A DNA stretch of 64,000 nucleotides from Urophycis tenuis (Eukaryota; Chordata; Actinopteri; Gadiformes; Phycidae): positions 186,001-250,000 of the forward strand of contig JAXIVH010000041.1 of the NCBI GenBank assembly GCA_036785325.1, read 5' to 3'. Positions 11,037-22,000 of the stretch are shown here, piece after piece; position 1 is the first letter of the stretch, and each line of letters begins with the position of its first letter. A program made the translations under genes and the position numbers. The notes under the pieces are model-generated. The model made no database searches. It saw only the letters and a program-made list of their open reading frames with translations, and was not told the origin of the DNA.

Positions 11037-13787
11037 GTAATTGTCTTCTTCCTCCAATATGTCAAGTGTAGGTTAAGGTTAGGGTAGATTTAGGGGTAGA
11101 GTTAGCAGTTAACCTTAACGTTAGGTTTGAAGTAAATGGGAGGGGTTGCGGTTAGGGTTAAGGTTAGGGCTGAGGTTAGGGTTAGGTATAAGGTTACGGT
11201 TTAGGGTTAAGGTTAGGGTTAAGGTTAGGGTTACGGTTGGGGCTAAGGTTAGGGTTAGCGTTACGGTTAGGGTAAGGTTAGGGTTAGGGTTAGAGGTTAG
11301 GGGTTAGGGGTTAGGGTTAAGATGAGGGCTGAGGTTAGGGTTAAGGTTAGGGCTGAGGTTAGGGTTAGGTTTAAGGTTAGGGATAAGGTTAGGGTTGGGG
11401 TTACGGCTGAGATTGGGGTTAAGGTTAGGGTTGAGGTTAGGGTTAGTGTTATGGATAAGGTTAGGTTAAGTGTTAGGGCCAAGGTTAGGGTTAAGGTTAT
11501 GGTTAAGATTAGGGTTAGGGCTAGAATTAGGGTTAGGGCTAAGGTTAGGGTTAGGGTTATGGCTGAGGTTAGGGTTAAGGTTAGGTTTGAGGTTAGGGTT
11601 AAGGTTAGGGCCAAGGTTAGGGCTAGGGTTAAGGTTAGGGTTAGGGCTAAGGTTAGGATTAGGGTTATGGCTGAGGCTAGGGTTAGGGCTAAAGTTAGGG
11701 CAAAGGTTAGAGTTAGGGTTAGCGTTAGAGTTAGGGTAGGGTTAGTGTTGGAGGTTAGGGTAGGCTTAGGGTTAGAGTTAGAGTAGGGGTTAGGGTTAGA
11801 GTTAGAGTAGGGGTTAGGGTTAGTGTTAAGGCTAAGGTTAGGGGTTGAGGTTAGTGTTAAGATTAGGGCCAAGGTAAGGGTTAGTGTTAGGGTTGAGTTA
11901 GGGTTAGGGCTAAGGTTAGGCCTATGGTTAGGGTTGGGGTTGAGGTTATCCCTAGGGTTAGAGTTAGAGCTAGAGATTGAGGAAGGTAGAGTCAAGGTGA
12001 GACAGTCTGTACGGACTGAACTCACCCCCGCCGGATCGGGCTAGTACACTCTATCTCCCCCAACTCCCTCATTTCCATGAGGGAAGACAGGGGAGAAGAG
12101 ATGGGAGGAGTATATATATTTAATATATTTTTTTTTAGTGAATAAATACATCGAGAGACTCACAGCTGGAGCGGGTTTTAATCTTTGTATTCAAGGTTGT
12201 TCCTCCTCTTTTGATTCCTCGCTGGTGGTGCGTCGTCTCCACCTAGTGGTCGTTTTGTGAAGAAGAGTTATAGAAATAGAAATAGAAATACTCTATTGTT
12301 CCCAGGTTGGGAAATTGCATTAATAGGTAAGTAATAACAATAATAATAGGTAATTGCAATAGTTGGTAAGGTAATCTATATTTAATTTATTTATTTATAT
12401 TTGTATATTTATTTAGTCTATTTATTTATTCATTTTTGTTTATTTATTTATTTAGATAAAGAGGATCACAGCTGGAGTGAGTTTTTAGTCTTTGTGTTAA
12501 AGGCTGGTTGCCTTCTTTTGATTCTTCAGTGGTGGTCCATCGCCTCCATCTAGTGGTCGTTTTGTGAATAACAGTTGGTAAGGTAATATAAATGGGTTGT
12601 GTAGAGAGCCCGTTCTTTCGATGGCCCTGGCTCGGTTAGGTTCGTTAGAGTTATCTTGATGACCCCCCCCACCTCATCCAACGACTCGGTTGTTGAATAG
12701 GGGATCAAAGGCAGTTGCACTCGCCAATATCTAGTCATCCGCAGCTCTCTTTTCCCATATTACCAAGAATGAAGTAAAACGAAATGGTTATCTGTCTTGT
12801 TGTGATATAACCGCTGATTTGGAGATATAGACTTGTTTTTCCTTTTCCCAAAGGTTTTCTTTGTTCCAAGATGAAGGTCAATCTAGTTTGATTGAAGGTA
12901 CTTCCAATGCATTGGTATATTTACTTATTTGAATAAAGACGAGTCACAGCTGGAGTGAGACTTTTCTTTTCCATTTCTATTTTAGTATAAACGTGCTATC
13001 GAAATATTAGGACACGTCATCAGTAGTGGACCCTGGGATCATAGGGTGTTTCTGGCCATTGTCACTATACACCCTCACCCAAGGGAGGCCCCCCCGAGAG
13101 TGATCAATTCTCAAGGTGTGTCGTTTCCGAAATGGAATTGGTATTGGGTTTAAGCTTTTTTAGGAGTGATCATTTGTTGAGGTAACGTCGAGGTAAGTAA
13201 AGGTAAGTAAAACACTTTTTAGGATACATTGTTTTGGTTATGGAGAGGAGGGGGCACATACTTACCCCCTGACCAGCACAAACCAGTTGTTAACACCGCT
13301 AGGTAGCCCTGGTTTGGCCAATCAGGGCCGGAGCTTGGTTCTTGTCCTCTGTTGGGTCCAGATGAACTAGCAGAAAACTAGGGTCACGAAGGACCGAGGC
13401 CAGCCGTGACAAAGCACTGCCTCCACGGTCCCCCAATGCAGCTATCCTCAGCGATGGGTGTCCAGACCTAGGAAAGACCAAGACCAGCCCCGACCAGCGG
13501 TGCCTTCCCAGTCGGTCCCAGGGTAGGAAAGGCCAAGGCCAGCCGCGACTAAGCACTGCCTCCCTGGCCCCTCCAGGACCCCATGCCGAACAGCCTGTTA
13601 ATAACAATTCCTGTGCCCCATACACCGCGCGACTACAGAGATTGTGTAGGAAGTTGACCTTAGAGAAGACTCAATGGCTTACTTTCCTCACCCAAAACAA
13701 CAATTTCTTGGGGTAGTCTATTCTCGCCGTAGGTACTTCGGTAATGGGTTTTTTTGTGAAAAGTTTTCCGGATGAAATGCATGCTGG
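11037..13787 (+). repeat. Composite unit 5 (2,751 bp), chimeric
   Basis: The telomere-like tract has the variants of unit 2, but the flank has those of unit 3 (CACAGCTGGAG at about 12,162 and GATTGAAGG at about 12,889). This mosaic suggests exchange inside the unit. Private changes include ATATATTTTTTTTTAG near 12,123 and a T in GGTTGTTGAATAG near 12,688. Confidence 0.87.
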
Positions 13788-15860
13788 GTAATTGTCTTCT
13801 TCCTCCAATATGTCAAGTGTAGGTTAAGGTTAGGGTAGATTTAGGGGTAGAGTTAGCAGTTAACCTTAACGTTAGGTTTGAAATAAATGGGAGGGGTTGC
13901 GGTTAGGGTTAAGGTTAGGGCTGAGGTTAGGGTTAGGTATAAGGTTACGGTTTAGGGTTAAGGTTAGGGTTAAGGTTAGGGTTACGGTTAGGGCTAAGGT
14001 TAGGGCTAAGGTAAGAGTAAGGGTTAGGGTTAGCGTTACGGTTAGGGTAAGGTTAGGGTTAGGGTTAGAGGTTAGGGGTTAGGGGTTAGGGTTAAGATGA
14101 GGGCTGAGGTTAGGGTTAAGGTTAGGGCTGAGGTTAGGGTTAGGTTTAAGGTTAGGGATAAGGTTAGGGTTGGGGTTACGGCTGAGATTGGGGTTAAGGT
14201 TAGGGTTGAGGTTAGGGTTAGTGTTATGGATAAGGTTAGGTTAAGTGTTAGGGCCAAGGTTAGGGTTAAGGTTATGGTTAAGATTAGGGTTAGGGCTAGA
14301 ATTAGGGTTAGGGCTAAGGTTAGGGTTAGGGTTATGGCTGAGGTTAGGGTTAAGGTTAGGTTTGAGGTTAGTGTTAAGGTTAGGGCCAAGGTTAGGGTTA
14401 GGGTTAAGGTTAGGGTTAGGGCTAAGGTTAGGGTTAGGGTTATGGCTGAGGCTAGGGTTAGGGCTAAAGTTAGGGCAAAGGTTAGAGTTAGGGTTAGCGT
14501 TAGAGTTAGGGTAGGGTTAGTGTTGGAGGTTAGGGTAGGCTTAGGGTTAGAGTTAGAGTAGGGGTTAGGGTTAGAGTTAGAGTAGGGGTTAGGGTTAGTG
14601 TTAAGGCTAAGGTTAGGGGTTGAGGTTAGTGTTAAGATTAGGGCCAAGGTAAGGGTTAGTGTTAGGGTTGAGTTAGGGTTAGGGCTAAGGTTAGGCCTAT
14701 GGTTAGGGTTGGGTTCGTTAGAGTTATCTCGATGACCCCCCCCACCTCATCCAACGACTCGGTAGTTGAATAGGGGATCAAAGGCAGTTGCACTCGCCAA
14801 TATCTAGTCATCCGCAGCTCTCTTTTCCCATATTACCAAGAATGAAGTAAAACGAAATGGTTATCTGTCTTGTTGTGATATAACCGCTGATTTGGAGATA
14901 TAGACTTGTTTTTCCTTTTCCCAAAGGTTTTCTTTGTTCCAAGATGAAGGTCAATCTAGTTTGATTGAAGGTACTTCCAATGCATTGGTATATTTACTAA
15001 TTTGAATAAAGACGAGTCACAGCTGGAGTGAGACTTTTCTTTTCCATTTCTATTTTAGTATAAACGTGCTATCGAAATATTAGGACACGTCATCAGTAGT
15101 GGACCCTGGGATCATAGGGTGTTTCTGGCCATTGTCACTATACACCCTCACCCAAGGGAGGCCCCCCCGAGAGTGATCAATTCTCAAGGTGTGTCGTTTC
15201 CGAAATGGAATTGGTATTGGGTTTAAGCTCTTTTAGGAGTGATCATTTGTTGAGGTAACGTCGAGGTAAGTAAAGGTAAGTAAAACACTTTTTAGGATAC
15301 ATTGTTTTGGTTATGGAGAGGAGGGGGCACATACTTACCCCCTGACCAGCACAAACCAGTTGTTAACACCGCTAGGTAGCCCTGGTTTGGCCAATCAGGG
15401 CCGGAGCTTGGTTCTTGTCCTCTGTTGGGTCCAGATGAACTAGCAGAAAACTGGGGTCACGAAGGACCGAGGCCAGCCGTGACAAAGCACTGCCTCCACG
15501 GTCCCCCAATGCAGCTATCCTCAGCGATGGGTGTCCAGACCTAGGAAAGACCAAGACCAGCCCCGACCAGCGGTGCCTTCCCAGTCGGTCCCAGGGTAGG
15601 AAAGGCCAAGGCCAGCCGCGACTAAGCACTGCCTCCCTGGCCCCTCCAGGACCCCATGCCGAACAGCCTGTTAATAACAATTCCTGTGCCCCATACACCG
15701 CGCGACTACAGAGATTGTGTGGGAAGTTGACCTTAGAGAAGACTCAATGGCTTACTTTCCTCACCCAAAACAACAATTTCTTGGGGTAGTCTATTCTCGC
15801 CGTAGGTACTTCGGTAATGGGTTTTTTTGTGAAAAGTTTTCCGGATGAAATGCATGCTGG
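13788..15860 (+). repeat. Composite unit 6, with an internal deletion of about 702 bp
   Basis: The unit is 2,073 bp. At about 14,711 the tract (GGTTAGGGTT) jumps directly to GGGTTCGTTAGAG, which normally lies about 700 bp further on. The lost piece holds the tract end, the AT-rich section, the retroposon tail and both CTCF-like motifs. The junction lies in GGTT/GGTTAGGTT microhomology. Confidence 0.9.
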
Positions 15861-16308
15861 GTAATTGTCTTCTTCCTCCAATATGTCAAGTGTAGGTTAA
15901 GGTTAGGGTAGATTTAGGGGAAGAGTTAGCAGTTAACCTTAACGTTAGGTTTGAAGTAAATGGGAGGGGTTGCGGTTAGGGTTAAGGTTAGGGCTGAGGT
16001 TAGGGTTAGGTATAAGGTTACGGTTTAGGGTTAAGGTTAGGGTTAAGGTTAGGGTTACGGTTAGGGCTAAGGTTAGGGCTAAGGTTAGAGTAAGGGTTAG
16101 GGTTAGCGTTACGGTTAGGGTAAGGTTAGGGTTAGGGTTAGAGGTTAGGGGTTAGGGGTTAGGGTTAAGATGAGGGCTGAGGTTAGGGTTAAGGTTAGGG
16201 CTGAGGTTAGGGTTAGGTTTAAGGTTAGGGATAAGGTTAGGGTTGGGGTTACGGCTGAGATTGGGGTTAAGGTTAGGGTTGAGGTTAGGGTTAGTGTTAT
16301 GGATAAGG
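15861..16308 (+). repeat. Composite unit 7, partial
   Basis: Only the entry sequence and the first half of the telomere-like tract are present. It follows the unit 6-type sequence until ATGGATAAGG at 16,299-16,308 and then switches to perfect TTAGGG. Confidence 0.88.
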
Positions 16309-16341
16309 TTAGGGTTAGGGTTAGGGTTAGGGTTAGGGTTA
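16309..16341 (+). repeat. Interstitial perfect TTAGGG tract
   Basis: Five consecutive perfect TTAGGG hexamers (16,309-16,338) plus TTA, directly followed by ACCATGGGCGACCCATGGGC of the 214-bp satellite. It marks the boundary between the composite array and the satellite. Such short perfect tracts can come from break healing or a telomere fusion; the sequence does not say which. Confidence 0.9.
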
Positions 16342-18010
16342 CCATGGGCGACCCATGGGCAAATATAGTCATGCCATACGTCGTTGGAAAGCTTAGATTT
16401 CCCCGTTTAAAATGAGCCCATCTCCGAGCAATTTGGTTGCTCACAGACAAATCTGCGTCAGGTTGACTGAAGTCTACACAGCAGCTAAAGACATACCTTC
16501 AACGTTTCAATTAACATCAATCTTTCCTTACAGAACAGAAATTAATTAGCTTAGTATTTCAATGACCCATGAGTCAATATAGTCTTGCCATACGCCGTTG
16601 GAAAGCTTAGATTTCCCCGCTTAAAATGAGTCCATCCGCGAGCAGTCTGGTTGATCACAGACTAAACTGCGTCAGGTTGAATGAAGTCTACCCAGCAGCT
16701 AAAAACATACCTTTAACGTTTCAATTAACATCAATCTTTCCTTACAGAACCCAAATTAATTAGCTTAGTATTTCAACGACCCTTTGGTGAATATAGTCTT
16801 GCCATACGCCGTTGGAAAGCTTAGATTTCCCCGCTTATAATGAGCCCATCCCTGAGCAATTTGGTTGCTCACAGACTAAACTGCGTCAGGTTGACTGAAG
16901 TCTACCCAGCAGCTAAAAACATACCTTCAACGTTTCAATTAACATCAATCTTTCCTTACAGAACACAAATTAATTAGCTTAGTATTTCAACGACCCATGA
17001 GTCAATATAGTCTTTCCATACGCCGTTGGAAAGCTTAGATTTCCCCGCTTAAAATGAGCCCATCCGCGAGCAGTCTGGTTGATCACAGACTAAACTGCGT
17101 CAGGTTTAATGAAGTCTACCCAGCAGCTAAAAACATACCTTTAACGTTTCAATTGACATCAATCTTTCCTTACAGAACACAAATTAATTAGCTTAGTATT
17201 TCAACGGGCCATTGGTGAATATAGTCTTGCCATACGCCGTTGAAAAGCTTAGATTTCCCCGCTTAAAATGAGCCCATCCGCGAGCAGTCTGGTTGATCAC
17301 AGACTAAACTGCGTCAGGTTGACTGAAGTCTACCCAGCAGCTAAAAACATACCTTCAACGTTTCAATTAACATCAATCTTTCCTTACAGAACACAAATTA
17401 ATTAGCTTAGTATTTCAAAGGCCCTTTGGTGAATATAGTCTTGCCATACGCCGTTGAAAAGCTTAGATTTCCCCGCTTATAATGAGCCCATCCCCAAGCA
17501 ATTTGGTTGCTCAGAGACAAAACTGTGTCAGGTTGACTGAAGTCTACCCAGCAGCTAAAAACATACCTTCAACGTTTCAATTAACATCAATCTTTCCTTA
17601 CAGATCACAAATTAATTAGCTTAGTATTTCAACGACCCATGAGTCAATATACTCTTGCCATACGCCGTTGGAAAGCTTAGATTTCCCCGCTTAGAATGAG
17701 CCCATCCGCGAGCAGTCTGCTTGCTCACAGACAAAACTGCGTCAGATTGACTGAAGTCTACCCAGCAGCTAAAAACATACCTTCAACGTTTCAATTAAGA
17801 TCAATCTTTCAATAAAGAACAGAAATTAATTAGCTTAGTATTTCAACGACCCATGACTCAATATAGTCTTGCCATACGCCGTTGGGAACCTTAGATTTCC
17901 CCGCTTAAAATGAGCCCATCCCCGAGCAATTTGGTTGCTCACAGACAAAACTGCGTCAGGTTGACTGAAGTCTACCCAGCAGCTAAAAACATACCTTCAA
18001 CTTTTCAATT
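16342..18010 (+). repeat. 214-bp satellite, array 1 (about 7.8 monomers)
   Basis: The period of 214 bp was measured from successive CGACCC/CGGCCC phase marks (for example 19,681, 19,895 and 20,109). Each monomer has GTTGGAAAGCTTAGATTTCC (a HindIII site in most copies), AAATGAGCCCATCC, CTGCGTCAGGTTGA, CAGCAGCTAAAAACATACC, TTCAACGTTTCAATTAAC, CTTTCCTTACAGAACAC and TTAATTAGCTTAGTATTTC. Subtypes include CGACCCATGAGTC, CGGCCCTTTGGTG, a 'CCCATGGGCAAATATAGTCATG' post-insert type and a 'GGGAACC' pre-insert type. The first monomer here is the post-insert type. Confidence 0.95.
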
Positions 18011-18268
18011 CACGCGTTTTTTTTGTAACACGTGTAGCTATGATAAAGGACACATGTTTTGGCCTGTTTTATTATTCATAGTTGGCTTAACAGTAATAGA
18101 ATATTATTATATGCTATAAGTGACCAGACGTCCGAGATCAAAACTAGGAGCATAATCCCCGAGAAGGGGGAAAAAAAGGGTCAGCTATGTTTAAGTATAT
18201 ATATATATGTGTGTGTATATATGCGTGTGTGTGTGTGTATATATGCGTGTGTGTGTGTGTATATATGC

Positions 18269-18303
<35 letters not shown>

Positions 18304-19004
18304 AATCACTTACTTGGAACGGCATGATCCCATATCGCTGTGAAGGGATGGCGTTAACCAGGTGGGTGTGCAACCCCTCGAGAGAGTTGCTGCCTCACCG
18401 GCACTTGTACTTGTTCAGCCGGATGCAGTTCTTCACAACCACCTTCACAGAGACATACAGCTGTATGCCAGGGGGGTCCTGTAACACACAACCTATTGCA
18501 AGGTCCTCATTTATGCTGGTGTCATTTTGAAATGTTACCATATACAAGTTTGAATGGTTTTGACACACGATGACTGCAGAGACAGCTGCAGGATGGCCCA
18601 CGAAGCAGGACGGAGGGGGCCTGTGGCTGTGCGGGGAGGACCAGCGGTATGGGTGCTGCCGACACAGGGGGCGGGCGGGCCACAGGCTGATGCAGCAGGA
18701 GGCCTCGGCTGGAGGCGGGTGGGCGCAGGAGGCTTCGGCCGGGTGGAGGACGACAACGCAGTGGGCTGAACGGGCCGGTTGGTGGGAGTCACAGGCTCTG
18801 GCTCATCAACAAATAACCTGGAAATATAAAATACACACGTGATCAGTATTGATATTGATATCTTTTATAAGAACACTGTTCATACCGTTTACACTTTTTA
18901 TACAACTGTTTATACAATGTCCATACTGTTTATTTATTAATGTTTATCACTGAAAAATAAAGGTGACTTGGTATGACTTGTGTGCTATTTTCTTTCCACA
19001 GCCA
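18011..19004. repeat. 1-kb insert in satellite, copy 1
   Basis: The monomer sequence stops after CTTTTCAATT and resumes at ACAGAACACACATGAATC. Contents, left to right: CACGCGTTTTTTTTGTAACA; a non-repetitive stretch with GACCAGACGTCC and CCCCGAGAAGGGGG; a TATA/TG/GCGTG microsatellite (about 18,197-18,302); the exon-like block (18,314-18,817); a short AT-rich stretch with GATATTGATATC; AATAAA near 18,955; and a polypyrimidine TTTTCTTTCCACAG. It has no terminal inverted repeats or clear target duplication, so it is not assigned to a transposon family. Confidence 0.9.
18314..18817 (-). pseudogene. Captured exon-like block, copy 1 (stop-bearing allele)
   Basis: On the minus strand the block opens after a splice acceptor (TATTTTATATTTCCAG) and closes at a donor (CCAA|GTAAGTG), 504 bp in all. 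The upstream part reads as a proline-rich segment (FVDEPEPVTPTNRPVQ and onward). The downstream part, in another frame, reads NDTSINEDLAIGCVLQDPPG, then YVSVKVVVKNCIRLNKYKC, then SNSLEGLHAHLVNAIPSQRY. No single frame spans both, so a frame shift or a lost internal intron is implied. Here CGA has become TGA at 18,395-18,397. The C-terminal part vaguely recalls transposase-derived fish proteins, but I do not recognise the family. Confidence 0.6.
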
Positions 19005-22000
19005 ACAGAACACACATGAATCAGCTTATTATTTCGACGACCCATGGGCAAATATAGTCATGCCATACGTCGTTGGAAAGCTTTAGATTTCCCCGTTTAA
19101 AATGAGCCCATCTCCGAGCAATTTGGTTGCTCACAGACAAATCTGCGTCAGGTTGACTGAAGTCTACACAGCAGCTAAAGACATACCTTCAACGTTTCAA
19201 TTAACATCAATCTTTCCTTACAGAACACAAATTAATTAGCTTAGTATTTCAACGACCCTTTAGTGAATATAGTCTTGCCATACGCCGTTGGAAAGCTTAG
19301 ATTTCCCCGCTTAAAATGAGCCCATCCGCGAGCAGTCTGGTTGATCACAGACTAAACTGCGTCAGGTTGACTAAAGTCTACCCAGCAGCTAAAAACATAC
19401 CTTCAACGTTTCAATTAACATCAATCTTTCCTTACAGAACACAAATTAATTAGCTTAGTATTTCAACGACCCATGAGTCAATATACTCTTGCCATACGCC
19501 GTTGGAAAGCTTAGATTTCCCTGCTTAAAATGATTCCATCCGCGAGCAGTCTGGTTGCTCACAGACAAAACTGCGTCAGGTTGACTGAAGTCTACCCAGC
19601 AGCTAAAAACATACCTTCAACGTTTCAATTAACATCAATCTTTCCTTACAGAACACTAATTAATTAGCTTAGTATTTCAACGACCCATGAGTCAATATAG
19701 TCTTGCCATACGCCGTTGGAAAGCTTAGATTTCCCCGCTTAAAATGAGCCCATCCGCGAGCAGTCTGGTTGATCACAGACTAAACTGCCTCAGGTTGAAT
19801 GAAGTCTACCCAGCAGCTAAAAACATACCTTTAACGTTTCAATTAACATCAATCTTTCCTTACAGAACACAAATTAATTAGCTTAGTATTTCAACGGCCC
19901 TTTGGTGAATATAGTCTTGCCATACGCCGTTGGAAAGCTTAGATTTCCCCGCTTATAATGAGCCCATCCCCGAGCAATTTGGTTGCTCACAGACAAATCT
20001 GCGTCAGGTTGACTGAAGTCTACACAGCAGCTAAAGACATACCTTCAACGTTTCAATTAACATCAATCTTTCCTTACAGAACACAAATTAATTAGCTTAG
20101 TATTTAAACGACCCATGAGTCAATATAGTCTTGCCATACGCCGTTGGAAAGCTTAGATTTCCCCGCTTAAAATGAGCCCATCCGCGAGCAGTCTGGTTGA
20201 TCACAGACTAAACTGCGTCAGGTTGACTGAAGTCTACCCAGCAGCTAAAAACATACCTTCAACGTTTCAATTAACATCAATCTTTCCTTACAGAACACAA
20301 ATTAATTAGCTTAGTATTTCAACGGCCCTTTGGTGAATATAGTCTTACCATACGCCGTTGAAAAGCTTAGATTTCCCTGCTTAAAATGAGCCCATCCGCC
20401 AGCAGTCTGGTTGATCACAGACTAAACTGCGTCAGGTTGACTGAAGTCTACCCAGCAGCTAAAAACATACCTTCAACGTTTCAATTAACATCAATCTTTC
20501 CTTACAGAACACTAATTAATTAGCTTAGTATTTCAACGACCCATGAGTCAATATAGTCTTGCCATACGCCGTTGGAAAGCTTAGATTTCCCCGCTTAAAA
20601 TGAGCCCATCCGCGAGCAATTTGGTTGCTCACAGACAAAACTGTGTCAGGTTGAGTAAAGTCTACCCAGCAGCTAAAAACATACCTTCAACGTTTCAATT
20701 AACATCAATCTTTCCTTACAGAACACTAATTAATTAGCTTAGTATTTCAACGACCCATGAGTCAATATAGTCTTGCCATACGCCGTTGGAAAGCTTAGAT
20801 TTCCCCGCTTAAAATGAGCCCATCCGCGAGCAGTCTGGTTGATCACAGACTAAACTGCGTCAGGTTGAATGAAGTCTACCCAGCAGCTAAAAACATACCT
20901 TTAACGTTTCAATTAACATCAATCTTTCCTTACAGAACACAAATTAATTAGCTTAGTATTTCAACGGCCCTTTGGTGAATATAGTGTTGCCATACGCCGT
21001 TGGAAAGCTTAGATTTCCCCGCTTATAATGAGCCCATCCACGAGCAATTTGGTTGCTCACAGACAAATCTGCGTCAGGTTGACTGAAGTCTACACAGCAG
21101 CTAAAGACATACCTTCAACGTTTCAATTTACATCAATCTTTCCTTACAGAACACAAATTAATTAGCTTAGTATTTAAACGACCCATGAGTCAATATAGTC
21201 TTGCCATACGCCGTTGGAAAGCTTAGATTTTCTCCGCTTAAAATGAGCCCATCCGCGAGCAGTCTGGTTGATCACAGACTAAACTGGGTCAGGTTGACTG
21301 AAGTCTACCCAGCAGCTAAAAACATACCTTCAACGTTTCAATTAACATCAATCTTTCCTTACAGAACACAAATTAATTAGCTTAGTATTTCAACGACCCA
21401 TGAGTCGATATAGTCTTGCCATACGCCGTTGGAAAGCTTAGATTTCCCCGCTTAAAATGAGCCCATCCGCGAGCAGTCTGGTTGATCACAGACTAAACTG
21501 CGTCAGGTTGACTGAAGTCTACCCAGCAGCTAAAAACATACCTTCAACGTTTCAATTAACATCAATCTTTCCTTACAGAACACAAATTAATTAGCTTAGT
21601 ATTTCAACGACCCTTTGGTGAATATAGTCTTGCCATACGCCGTTGGAAAGCTTAGATTTCCCCGCTTATAATGAGCCCATCCCCGAGCAATTTGGTTGCT
21701 CACAGACTAAACTGCGTCAGGTTGACTGAAGTCTACCCAGCAGCTAAAAACATACCTTCAACGTTTCAATTAACATCAATCTTTCCTTACAGAACACAAA
21801 TTAATTAGCTTAGTATTTCAACGACCCATGAGTCAATATAGTCTTGCCATACGCCGTTGGAAAGCTTAGATTTCCCCGCTTAAAATGAGCCCATCCGCGA
21901 GCAGTCTGGTTGATCACAGACTAAACTGCGTCAGGTTGAATGAAGTCTACCCAGCAGCCAAAAACATACCTTTAACGTTTCAATTAACATCAATCTTTCC

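Larger units (their letters stand above)
1..16338 (+). repeat. Subtelomeric composite tandem array (six units plus a partial seventh)
   Basis: Unit starts, set at the shared GTAATTGTCTTCTTCC, fall at 1, 2752, 5511, 8280, 11037, 13788 and 15861. Each unit is a degenerate telomere-like tract followed by a non-telomeric flank. The tracts show a three-unit higher-order pattern: 1 matches 4, 2 matches 5 and 3 matches 6, with offsets of 8,279-8,285 bp. The G-rich strand is the plus strand in every unit, so all units are head-to-tail. No supported gene lies inside. Subtelomeric identity is inferred from the telomere-like content and organisation. Confidence 0.93.

Noticed and set aside
16900..16975. 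CTTTCCTTACAG in every satellite monomer as a splice acceptor
   Set aside because: A pyrimidine-rich stretch before AG occurs in each monomer but without a donor or reading frame; chance similarity is enough.
17910..18119. Frames of about 69 codons (MSPSPSNLVAHRQNC and ending in IEYYYML) at each insert edge
   Set aside because: They join a satellite monomer to insert DNA and exist only because the joint is copied; no domain or start context.
18059..18343. Cysteine/valine repeats (CVCVCVCV) in several frames
   Set aside because: Translation of a (TG)n microsatellite.
18011..19004. 1-kb insert as a complete DNA transposon
   Set aside because: No terminal inverted repeats, no target-site duplication and no transposase frame; it moves with the satellite by tandem amplification.
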